Shown here piece after piece: positions 21,589-31,107 of a stretch of 64,000 nt of DNA; position 1 is the first letter of the stretch, and every line of letters begins with the position of its first letter. The stretch lies in the NCBI GenBank assembly GCA_018136815.1, contig CM030941.1:3851432-3915431 (forward strand), in the 5' to 3' direction. A model generated the notes under the pieces. It was not told where the DNA came from. It saw nothing but the letters and a program-made list of their open reading frames with translations, and made no database searches. Source of the stretch: Isochrysis galbana (lineage: Eukaryota; Haptophyta; Isochrysidales; Isochrysidaceae). Made by a program: the position numbers and the translations under genes.

Positions 21589-21970
21589 TGTTGACACACT
21601 TCTCGTTTTCACCCCACTCCTGTGGGCCACAAGTACCAACAACTCAGTGCCCCGTCCTTGGGCCCTCTTCCAACACTTGACTCCCTCTCCCACTCCTCCT
21701 TCACACTACAACCAACCCAAATGGCACGAACCCCCTTTTGCCCTCTGTTTCAAGCACCAAAAATTTCAACTCAAGACGTATGTTGATACACTTCTCGTTT
21801 TCACCCCACTCTTGTGGGCAACAATTACCTACAACTCAGTGCCCTGCCTTGGGCCTTCTTTCAACACTTCACTCCCTCTCCCACTCCCTCTTCCAACTAC
21901 AACCAACCCAAGCAGCACAAAACTTCTCGACCTCTATTTCAAGTATCAAAAATTTCGACTTAAGACAAAA
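21589..21970. repeat. tandem duplication, 192-bp unit x2
   Basis: Units at 21589-21780 and 21781-21970 both begin TGTTGA.ACACTTCTCGTTTT and end ..CAAAAATTTC(A/G)ACT.AAGAC, with about 85-90% identity by eye. A partial relation to the preceding 21440-21588 segment is possible. No function evident. Confidence 0.8.
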
Positions 21971-22868
21971 GAGGGAGCGGACGGAGCGTCGAGCGACAGC
22001 AGCGAGCGACAGAGCCATGATGAGCGAGAAGGAGGTCGACATTCGCCGCACCGGGCTCCGGAAGTACTTCTCGGAGGCGCGCAATGGCTAAACGACGAAG
22101 GGAGGCGAGAGGCGGTCGATGTCGCCGTGGGAGCACGTCCCAAGCGAGGTCGACGCTCGTCGCTCGTCGTGCTGAACAAGAAAGGCGGGTTCAGCGGGCT
22201 GTCAAGATGGCCAAGATGATGAAGAGCCCGACGGGCAACCCCAATACGGAGCTGACCGAGATGGAGACGATGGCGGCGAAGCTCGAGGCAATCTCCGTGT
22301 TGCGTTAGGGGGAGCGCGCGAACGCCCTCCATGCCCCACGACACGCTCTATTTTTAGAACGTGTCTCCCCTCCCGGCGCCCCGCGCTACTTGTAGTGGGT
22401 AGTGGTTCCATTCGCCGCGAGTGCGGTGAGAATATTAAAAGTTTTTTTTTTGATCTCAACAAAACACAAAACGGATACCACTTACCAACCAACAAAACTG
22501 CTCCGATCTCGCCATATTATCTCTCCAATGCAAGCGCATGAAAGCCGAACATGGAATATACACGGTACACGGTGACGAGGCCGGGGGGGGGAAGGGGGAA
22601 CTAGGTATTCACCGCAAGATGCGAGACTTACTGTGAAACCGAGAGATAAAGTACAAATATACCCAAGACAAGAAAAGAAAAACTGACGGTCGGCACTCTG
22701 TAGTTGCGGCCTAGTAGCGAAGATGCTACCACTCCGTCCGCCATCAATGCACGAGTCAACCTTTCTTCTCGCCGGAGGAAGCGCTACCCCATCTGGAGAT
22801 AGCCTGCCGGGTGCCGTTATCACGGAGATTTCGATGGCGCGGGGTCCAGCACCGGCCTCTCTAAGAGG
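21971..22868. other. intergenic; small basic ORF and repeat tail
   Basis: A plus-strand ORF at 22087-22308 gives a 73-residue basic peptide ending KLEAISVLR; without homology I do not call it a gene. Around 22400-22450 is the motif GTGGTTCCATTCGCCGCGAG followed by GAATATT and a T-run, shared with 46207-46270 and partly 27835-27870. The rest is the 3' flank of the minus-strand enzyme gene. Confidence 0.35.
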
Positions 22869-24494
22869 TCAACTCGCCGACGCAGGCTTCCGCAATGTGA
22901 CGGTGCGCATCAAGCCCCGATAGTCGTCGGCAGATCCACCGCGGGTGTTGACCGAACCGGGGCGCAAGCTGGACATTGCCTGGCCCTTGTCTGCCCACTC
23001 GCGCACCACGTCGGGCATCGCGCACATTGCGCTCCACTCGTCAGCGTCACCGCGCGGCTGGACCATGCTCTTCGTCTGCCACAACATCTGCAGCCCCTGC
23101 GGCGCGGTCGTCTCGTCCGTTCCCGCCGCGCCCGCGCTCGTCCTACTCGCCTCTGCATCCTGCAGCAGGACCGCCACCGCCTTGGCAGCAAAGTGGCCGC
23201 AGAGCCAGAGGTGTGGTGCGGGCGTCGTGCTGCCGTCGGCAGCTCTCGCCGTGACCGATCCACTGGCGTCGTATGCACGCGAGGCAGCCAAGGAGGCCTC
23301 CGAGTGGCCGCCATAGATACCCACAACATGCGGGTCCGTGATGAAGCGGACCTGGCCAAGGGGGGGAGGCGGCAAGGTTTGTGGGCGACTTCGGCCGGCC
23401 GACTAGCCGGAACCCGGTGCGCGAAGCGGCCGCACCTGGGTCTCAAGCATGCGCATCGCCTCCTTTGTGATGTCGGGGCCACCGAGCTCGACGAGCGTCG
23501 CCGCTGCTGTGGCGACCGAGTGCCGTGCTGTTAGGGGAATGGGGGCCGCCCAGCGCGCCGAGTGCAGCCCCGATACAGCTTGCACCTTGGCGAACACGTG
23601 GTGCACGATCACGCCTACAATCTCAAAGTCGGGCTGACAGAACGCGCGCAACTGAAGGTGCCGAGCGAGCGTCACACCAAGCACGAGGCCCGAGATGGTG
23701 CACCCTGAGCCAACCGGCAGGTAGATGGCCCGCGGATCTTCGGTCGCACCGGCCTGAATCTGCTCCGCGAGCTCAAGTGCACCTGAGACCTGGCCGAGCA
23801 CGCCGGCCACGTTGTTGCCGCCGATGGGCAGCGGAGTGCTCGGGGCAAGGGCCGATGGCAGCAGCGCCGCGCCGATGGCAGCGAAGAGCGGTAGCTTCTG
23901 GCCCCAGTTGAGGTGGCGCGACAGTGGGAGCGAGAGGCTGCTGAGCATGTTCAGGCTATTGTCCAGGTCCGGCAAGTCTTCGTCGGCCCACGCCGCCGTC
24001 ACGGGCGGCAAGCCGACGTTGCTGGCGTGCAGCGCAGTGGCCACCACTTGGTTGGAGCCGCCGCTGCCAAGCACGAGCAGGTTGGCCCACTTGGAGCGCT
24101 CATGCTCGGTGGGCGCGGTGCGCGCGCGCGCCTCGCACGTGGCAAGCTGGTGCTGCAGCGTGCGCACCTTGTTGCCTCCGTAAAGGGGCGAGATTGTGTC
24201 CTCTCGTTTAACGAGGAAGCGCACCTTGTCGCCCGAGAGCGGTGAGGTCAGGCTGCACTCATGCACGGGAGTCTGGCGGTTGGCGCCGAGTGAGCGCCAA
24301 GCGACCAGCGGCGCCAGGTCGGGCAGATGGCGGAAGAGCGCGCAGGCGGAGGTGTCCTCCTGCGCGAGCATCTCCTCGGTGGGCGGCGCGATCCCCACTG
24401 CCGCATGTAGCCGGCGGAGGACGCCCACGAGAGAGAGGGGCAGCGCGAGGCCGAGTGCAGCGGAGAGAGCGGCGCCCGTGGCGAGAGCCACCAT
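22869..24494 (-). CDS. D-cysteine desulfhydrase / ACC deaminase-like PLP enzyme, membrane-anchored
   Basis: Two exons, 24494-23436 and 23351-22869, joined across a GT-AG intron give 513 residues; the reading frame is retained (353 plus 161 codons). The N-terminus (MVALATGAALSAALGLALPL) is a signal peptide or membrane anchor. The catalytic part is a fold-type II PLP enzyme: REDTISPLYGGNKVRTLQHQ contains the expected Schiff-base lysine in GGNKVR, LVLGSGGSNQVVATALHA is the phosphate/substrate loop, and YLPVGSGCTISGLVLG is the Gly-rich PLP phosphate site. Exon 2 begins VRFITDPHVVGIYGG and carries a longer C-terminus than bacterial enzymes (about 330 residues). The family deaminates ACC or releases sulfide from D-cysteine; which substrate applies cannot be read from sequence. 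The first in-frame ATG (24662) lies in GA-rich DNA and was not used. Confidence 0.87.
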
Positions 24495-24996
24495 TTGGAT
24501 ACGGGGGGCGGGAAGGACGTCGAGGAGAGGAGGAGAGGACGCCGCGGCGAGAGGGGAGGCAAGGGGGAGGAAGCTCGAGAGGAAGGGAGGGGGGCGGAGA
24601 GGAGGGGCGGGGGAAGGGGGGAGAAGGGGGGGGGAGGGCGGGAGAGAGGGGATGTGGACCAAGAAGAAGAAAGGGAGAGCGAGCGATCGAGTGGATATAG
24701 TACTCCTTGGTATGAGATTAACAGTATGAGAGGGAATGAAAGAAGAATTCCCCCCCCGCCTCCTCTCTCTTCTGCGCGTGATGAAAGAAGAACTCGCTCG
24801 AGTACTTAGTACTATTAATAGGTGCTATTGTAGTACCTAGCCAATTCCTAGTACATGAGTTCTCCCCCTTGGTATTTTTTCGCCCCCTTAAGGTGGTAGT
24901 CTCAAGGAAAGCCCCCCCTCGGTATTGTCTGCGCTTCGGCGGGTGGCGCGGGCGAGGGCGGAGGAACTGCCCTCCTTGGAGAGCCTCGGCTGCTCC
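24495..24996. other. bidirectional intergenic region
   Basis: Separates two divergent genes. 24500-24690 is purine-rich on the plus strand (so pyrimidine-rich on the coding strand of the PLP enzyme gene) with a poly-G run near 24627. Further on come AT-richer bases with GTACTTAGTACT-like palindromes near 24810-24855. A shared promoter is plausible but not shown. Confidence 0.4.
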
Positions 24997-25528
24997 ATGT
25001 ATGGTGGGGGGTACGACCCTGGCGGGTTGGCCGACCCAGGAAACTCCCTCTCTCAGTACCTGTCCATGGGCGGTGGGCCGAGCGAGTCCGGAGCACGCAA
25101 GCCACCCCTGAACGTGGTGCGTACGAAGCGCATGGGGGGGAAGGTGATGGAGGAGCACTGGATGTGCCCAGTGCATGACAAGGACGAGAAGGAGGTGGCC
25201 GAGGCGATCGAGGCAGCAAAGACAGATGATCAGGAGATCATCTGCACGCGGGAGTTCGTCAGGGGCCGCCACCTCACTGGTAACAAGTTCTTCTCATTCA
25301 CCGAGTGTGACTGCTTCGTGACGCAGCCGTACTCGGAACCTCATCTGAAAGGTAAGACACCAAAAGCAGGTGAGGCACTTTTTGTACTGGGCTATAGCCA
25401 AGGAGCTTGCTGCGAAGGGGCGCGGCGATTGCTGCAAGCACACCAAGTGTGTGGCCCAGGAAGTGGGCGCATTGTACGGTGATTCTGTGACTAGATTCGT
25501 CCCTCCGGAGAAGAGGCAGCGCAAGTAA
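24997..25528 (+). CDS. unknown Cys-containing protein, two exons
   Basis: Exons 24997-25351 and 25398-25528 join across a 46-nt intron (aaag|gtaaga .. ctatag|ccaag) to give about 161 residues ending VPPEKRQRK. Unspliced, the frame runs to a stop at 25482 with a less coding-like tail, and the spliced exon 2 (GDCCKHTKCVAQEVGALYGD) continues the Cys-rich character of exon 1 (EHWMCPVHDKDEKEV, TECDCFVTQPYSEP). Earlier in-frame codons reach 24925 but lack an ATG. I do not recognise the family; the paired cysteines could bind metal. Confidence 0.55.
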
Positions 25529-25829
25529 AAGAGTGCGTGGTGAGAGAGGCCCAGGGCGTATCCAAGGATGCAAGACTGTGGTTTAACATTTTCTTCGGAG
25601 TCTCTGCCGTTTACTTTCATTAATTTTCAAAAAGTATCATGTCATATTGCGGCGGCCTTACTTCTACTCCAGTTTGGTATACATATTGAGTAGTTTTGTA
25701 TTCGCCTACCGGGGGGGGGTTCAACGTGCCGGAAAGGTGCAGGAAAATTGGTTTCTGACATGAGCAGAAAATGTTGGCACAGCCCCCCCCCCCCCCCCCA
25801 ACCCCCTTACACACTTGCACAGCTACTCC
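25529..25829. other. intergenic
   Basis: AT-richer 3' flanks of two convergent genes, with a poly-G run near 25711 and poly-C at about 25786-25799. Nothing else seen. Confidence 0.4.
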
Positions 25830-26588
25830 TCACCACACATCATCGCCAACATCGCCAACATCGCCAAGCCCTTCTGCAACGTCCGAGTCCGAATCACACT
25901 CCGAGGCTTTCTCCTCACGCGTCTGCTGCTCAGGCTCCACCAGCACGTGCACTTCCTCGTCACACACATCGGAATCGGCATCCTCCTCACACGCGACGCA
26001 GCTGGGGACAGGCTCGGGCCGTGAAGGTGCAGCGTTCTCCCGTGCATGAAGACTCTCACATTTCTTCCGCCGCTGCCCGACATGGCACCCGGAGGAGCAC
26101 GTAATGCCGGTCGCAAAACAGGGGCAAGCACGAGTTTTGCACTTTGACTGCGGCCCACAAGCGCACGCGCCGGCAGACCCCTTCTTGCCCGAGCCAAGAT
26201 GCCCTGCCACGCCCTCCTCCCGCTCCCCCCCTCCCCCTCCCACATCTGCTGCCTTATACGTGGCGTCCTTCGGTCGGAGGTCCGATCGCCGACTCTTCGC
26301 AAGTGCCTTGCGCAAGGCGGCCCGTTTCTTCTTGTATTCTTCCGTCCGTCGAAAAAGACTGCGTCTGGAGCGAGCCAACAGGTCCTTAGCCCAACTTTCC
26401 ACTTGAAGGTCCGTCGGCTGTAGCCCCAAACCCCGGTAAAGGTGGGCCTGGAAGGTGCCGAACTCCGCAATGCGCTCGTCGGCGGTGTATCCTTTGCGCT
26501 CGAGGAGAGTCTGCACGTTCTGAAGCACCACACTATTTACATGAGCTACGGCTAGGTCAGTGGCCGCGCAATAGTGCTCACTATTCAT
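25830..26588 (-). CDS. CXC/tesmin-like Cys-rich protein, possibly transposon-derived
   Basis: ORF of 252 residues from the ATG at 26588. N-terminal ~90 residues are helical. At about 140-175 sits a cysteine cluster, CACGPQSKCKTRACPCFATG followed by ITCSSGCHVG and a later Cys, resembling half of a CXC (tesmin/TSO1) zinc motif of the C-x-C-x4-C-x4-C-x-C-x6-C type. Such single CXC modules occur in some transposon-encoded proteins as well as DNA-binding regulators. The C-terminus is very acidic (EEDADSDVCDEEVHV, DSDSDVAEGLGDV). Upstream minus-strand sequence (26590-28500) looks like decayed transposon coding DNA, so this may be the last ORF of an element. Family call is tentative. Confidence 0.5.
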   Translation of the reverse strand: MNSEHYCAATDLAVAHVNSVVLQNVQTLLERKGYTADERIAEFGTFQAHLYRGLGLQPTDLQVESWAKDLLARSRRSLFRRTEEYKKKRAALRKALAKSRRSDLRPKDATYKAADVGGGGGEREEGVAGHLGSGKKGSAGACACGPQSKCKTRACPCFATGITCSSGCHVGQRRKKCESLHARENAAPSRPEPVPSCVACEEDADSDVCDEEVHVLVEPEQQTREEKASECDSDSDVAEGLGDVGDVGDDVW

Positions 26589-28500
26589 GCGTTTTCTCTG
26601 CGAAGGTGAGGCGGAGGTCCCCGAGGCCCACCGTGCCTACCTCCGCCGCCTCATTGTCCTCGGCCTCAGCCGCCGCTAGGGCGGATTTGGCGAGGCGGCC
26701 GCCGTTTGCTTCGTGGATTACGCCCTGGCCCGACCGCCTGGACCGCCACCCCTTGTACCACACCAGCCCCTCCAGCCTAACTTCGATTCATCGCACCGCT
26801 TTCCATCGTGTCGTTCCCCGTCTCGTTCCTCGTCGCTACCGTTCCTCGTAAGATCGTCTACGCTCGAACTGAACTCTTCTTCGCTCGATAGCCTTTCCTC
26901 GATTGGCGCCACTCTTCCGTTCGCTCTCCGTGTTTTCGTTTCCGTCGTCCGACTCATCGCTGGTCGCCCACACCTGTTGATACTCAACACCGTCGCTTGG
27001 CAAACCCAGGTGCAAGATGGCGTCCGGGTGGGTTGGTTGGGGTCCGTTTGCTTTAGTCCACCCCCACCCCGACCCACCATGCCTTCTGTTGGTTGCACTC
27101 AACTCCCCAGGCTTCACCAAGTAGCCATCGACCTGTTCAAGCAGCGCGACGACTGGACACCTCCTCTCCCTATCATCATACGCCTCATTGCAGTGCTTTC
27201 TATTGGTTGCACTCAACTCCCCAGGCTTCACCAAGTAGCCATCGACCTGTTCAACCAGCGCGACGACTGGACACCTCCTCTCCCTATCATCATACGCCTC
27301 ATTGCAGTGCTTTCTATTGGTTGCACTCAACTCAACTAACTTTATAGTTAGACGCGATGGAGCGCGCCGGCGCGCCTCTCCTCTCCTTCGGGCCCCCCGC
27401 CGAGGGCGGCCCCCCAGCCCCCATGGACCTGTCGCAATCGAAGCGACCGCGTCCGCCGTCAGAGGCCGAGCAGGTGTGTGCGACCCCGGTCGCACCCCGC
27501 GGCCCGTGGCCTCGGCCACACCCGCCAAGACAGACATGCTGGCCCCCCACATGGGACGTCTCACCCGCCTACCTGCCCCCCGCCCTCAAAACTCCCCGCG
27601 ATTTAACCGCCCACCTCACGGACTCACGGACTCAACAAGAAAACATGGAAACCGATAGCCCGATGGCGCAGGAGGAAGGAGTGGAAAACCTATCGGGGAT
27701 CGATCGGAGCACACCGCCTGCTGCAGGAAACCCCAAACACCCAGCCCCTAGGTAGTGCACGAGGGACGAGCCGCAAGGCAGGTGGAGGGGAGATGAGAGT
27801 AGCGGGCGTGGCAGCACAATAAGGGTGCGTAGTCGCGCGCGCGGCGAGAATATTAAGAAGTTTTTTTTTTTGGTTGCACTCAACTCCCCAGGCTTCACCA
27901 AGTAGCCATCGACCTGTTCAACCAGCGCGACGACTGGACACCTCCTCTCCCTATCATCATACGCCTCATTGCAGTGCTTGTCTAGGTGGTTGACTTGGGT
28001 ACGTGGCCCGCTCTTGATCTGCCCCTTGACCTTTGTCTCGATCGCCGCGCACATGTCGAGACAGCCATCGTTCTTCGTTCGGCGTTTGTCGGTCTCCATT
28101 CATTCCATCATACGCCTCATTGCAGTGCTTGTCTAGGTGGTTGACTTGGGTAAGTGGCCCGCTCTTGATCTGCCCCTTGACCTTTGTCTCGATCGCCGCG
28201 CACATGTCGAGACAGCCATCGTTCTTCGTTCGGCGTTTGTCGGTCTCCATTCATTCTTTCTCTCGATTTGCTCGCTCCGCTGCGTTTGTTTGACTCGATA
28301 GTGGCCGTTGCGTCTGTTGTGGTGGTTCCCAAGGCTTTCAGCCTGGCCCTCGACCTCACTCTCGATCTCCTTCTCGTTGTTGTCCTCGTTCTCGCATTTG
28401 TCGTCGACTCCTTTGGTCTTCGATCCCCGGTCCCCATTCTCGGTGTGCGTCGTAGTTGAGCAAATATCCCTGTTTCGATCGCTTGCGATCATCCCTCTCT
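26589..28500 (-). mobile_element. decayed repeat-bearing coding region, probable transposon remnant
   Basis: On the minus strand several open frames read in succession with shifts: NGDRGSKTKGVDDKCENEDN near 28430, then METDKRRTKNDGCLDMCAAI, then HCNEAYDDRERRCPVVALVE. The DNA contains a 114-bp unit (38 codons) repeated at 27091, 27205 and partly 27319, again at 27872, and a 151-bp duplication at 27960 and 28111. The 114-bp copies preserve frame and the 151-bp copies break it. No RT, integrase or transposase motif is visible, so class is unknown. 27356-27640 is a GC-rich insert between repeat copies. Confidence 0.45.
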
Positions 28501-30005
28501 CTCGTTTCGGCTAAGGCCACCTTCTCTCAATCAATCATTCTCGTTCAGGCTTCGGCCACCCGCGTCCTCATTCTCGATTCTCGATTCTCGATTATTCTCG
28601 TTCTGATTTTCATATTTTGCTCAGCTATGGTGCTACATGGTGTGGAGTCTGGCTTTCGAAGTCAGATGGTGTTCGACTACGTTTCGTTCGGGTTTCTAGT
28701 TCTCGGCCGCGCAAGGAAATTGTAGGAGGTTGGGGCCCATGCTCATTGATTCTCTGGCTTCCTCGCTTCATTCGCTTCATTCCTTTTGTTTCTCGTTTCA
28801 GTCGTGAGTGTTCATGTCGCATTCGCGAGCCTCTGCAGGCTATTTTGCTATCTTTCCGCTCTACCGTTATAACCGCGATGGTAAATCATCAATCTTCGTT
28901 CTCATATCTATCTATACGTCTACGACGTCTCCACGCTTCTATCAATCACTACACTTCATTCAATGTTGGTCTACCATTATATCCACGTGGCCAAGCAGCT
29001 TCTACAGGCTTCTACTTCTACTCGGAATATGCTCTAGCTCTGGACTGATCACCCAGGCATGGAGATCAAGGGAGTAGTAAGCACGTGTCGATGAAGACCA
29101 AGGAAGTAGCGAGCATCTTGCTTGCTAAAGTACACCCTCAAGAACCTCAAGCATCTAAGACTCTGTAAGTCTAACACCTCTGTAAGCTTCTAGACTTTTT
29201 AAGTCTACCAGCTACTCCATGGCTAAGCTACGAAAAGCTATAGGTAAAGTGCACGCCGCTGTGCTTGCGTTGAGACGCTATTCGCCGATGAATCTTGTAG
29301 GATCTTCACTAAGCATGGATGAATCCCTTTCGCGCCTTTTCTGTGTGCAATCCTTCTCTAGGACGACGAGACGACGACTTCTCTTCTGGCCAATTGGTTC
29401 CTTCTTTGCTCTCTCTGTTGACCCACCGTGGCATTCGCTCCCGTGTTTATCACGTGTTGCCCTTGTTTATGTTAGAAAGTGGTGTGGCGTGTCTTCGTAC
29501 GCACCCAGCAACCGTCGCAGCGCTCTGCGATCGAAGCCATGCCGTGACCCCTCGTACCCTTGAGCCCCTACTGAGTTGTGTGTGGTCTCTCTCTAGAAAT
29601 CACCCACTAGAGATTGATTCAATCTGTTCCTATGGACCCACCACCGCCCTCTGCACCGCCAAATCCGCGTGGGTTGCCAAGGATGGAGTCTCAGGAGCCT
29701 TACCCGGATCCTCGGAACAGTCCATCTCCACAGTTCATTCGTTTGTTCGTGATTGTGATTGTGTGTGCCCGCTTGGCGCTTGGTCTGGACGTGCACCCCG
29801 ACTGAGACTTGTCTTTGAACCATTCGCGATTGCGTTTGGTTGAACCCACTGAGAGTGCACGCTCTTTGGGGGCTAAGACAAGGGGTCACACACTCTCTCA
29901 ATAGTGTTTGTCTCATTCATTGTTTCGGCTTTTGTTTGTTCGTCATGCTTGTTTTGGGCCTGATCACCCCAGGACTCGCGTGGACGGCTCGACTTAAGTC
30001 GGGGG
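28501..30005 (+). mobile_element. possible LTR-retroelement internal 3' region
   Basis: No pol motif is readable, but the end of the block (29995-30005, AAGTCGGGGG) looks like a polypurine tract followed at 30006 by TGTCGCATCC, the same start as the LTR-like sequences at 45490 and (reverse) 49748. Open frames at 29219-29563 and 29319-29843 overlap and show no family. Class assignment rests on the PPT/LTR junction only. Confidence 0.3.
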
Positions 30006-31107
30006 TGTCGCATCCTGAGTATTTTATATATACTCTAGGCGGATGCGGTGCTTCTATCAATGTGTAGAGTGTGAGAAAAATTGAGTGAGTTTTGTTTTTG
30101 CCAATGAGTAGCCTCGAAGCTCCGCCGCATTGCACGCCGCCGCATTTGTTCGTTTGTCCTTATTTGTTTCGTTGATTTGTTTGTGCGATGTTGCGTTAGT
30201 TTTCGGAGTTTTCTTGTTGGTGAGTGAGTGATGTGGGGTGGTGTCTTGTGGGCCGTCGTCGCGATGTAGCGCGCCCTTCCCCCCCCTCTCAAGACTTCTC
30301 TTCACTCCATGCTCTAGCCCCGCTGAGACTTGCCCCACGATCAAGCGCGAAGCTTGATTCGACAGAACGTCGATTCGCGGGTGCGACGTTGAGTCTCCCC
30401 GCCCCTCCCCGCCCTAGCCCTAGCCCTAGCTAACCCTAGCCCCTGGCCCGTTTCCATTCACACCCTCGAAACCCTCTAATAACACTTCTCGCGAGCCGAA
30501 GTGGCCACCTGTGTCCAGCCCTCGACGTGCAGACCAAAAACAACTCTCACACAAGTGTCTACATAGTAGTTTAAATAGATTCTTGGATAACTACTACTAG
30601 TCCCTCTAGGCTTTACAGTGTCGAACTCTCATGTTGAACTCTCTCTCTCTGTTCGAGTCGAAGATATGTGAGGAAATGAGAGGAGAGGGAGAGAAGATTC
30701 ACGTAACAAGAGACTAAAGAGAAAGAAGAGAAGAGGAGAGAGGGGCGGGGGAGAGGAGGAGAGGGTCCCCGCGCCACACACACACCAAAGTCCACACACG
30801 CCCCCCCCCCCCCCCCCCCTGCCTCCCTCCCTCCCTCGCCCACTCCCTCCCTCCCACCCTCCTCGCCTCCTGCTGGCCGTATTCCGGCGGCTTCCTCCTC
30901 GCTCCTTCCCTCCATCCCTCCCCCTTTCTCTCTTCCCATCCCTCCCTCCGGTTCCGCCCGCCCTGCCCAATCCCTGCGTACCTTCCTGCTACCTTCTCTC
31001 CCTCCTCCCTCTCGCTCCCCTTCTACCCCCTCTCCAGTCCCCCATCCCCATCGTCTCGTGGCGCTGCGCTTACCGTCTCTGGGCTGCATCCCTCGTTCTC
31101 CACACTG
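30006..31107. other. LTR-like start, then CT-rich 5' flank of LpxA
   Basis: 30006-30060 resembles the LTR start described above. 30406-30436 has CCCTAGC tandem hexamers (about four, CCCTAGCCCTAGC..), too few to call telomeric. From 30630 to 31080 the DNA is GA-rich then strongly CT-rich with a poly-C run at about 30801-30820; this is the probable 5' region of the LpxA gene. Confidence 0.45.

Noticed and set aside
22087-22308. Small basic 73-residue protein as a gene
   Set aside because: Basic composition and an ATG are present, but there is no homology, no splice support and it lies in repeat-rich DNA.
30406-30436. CCCTAGC repeats as a telomere
   Set aside because: Only about four copies, interstitial, and the unit is not CCCTAA; no array or chromosome end follows.
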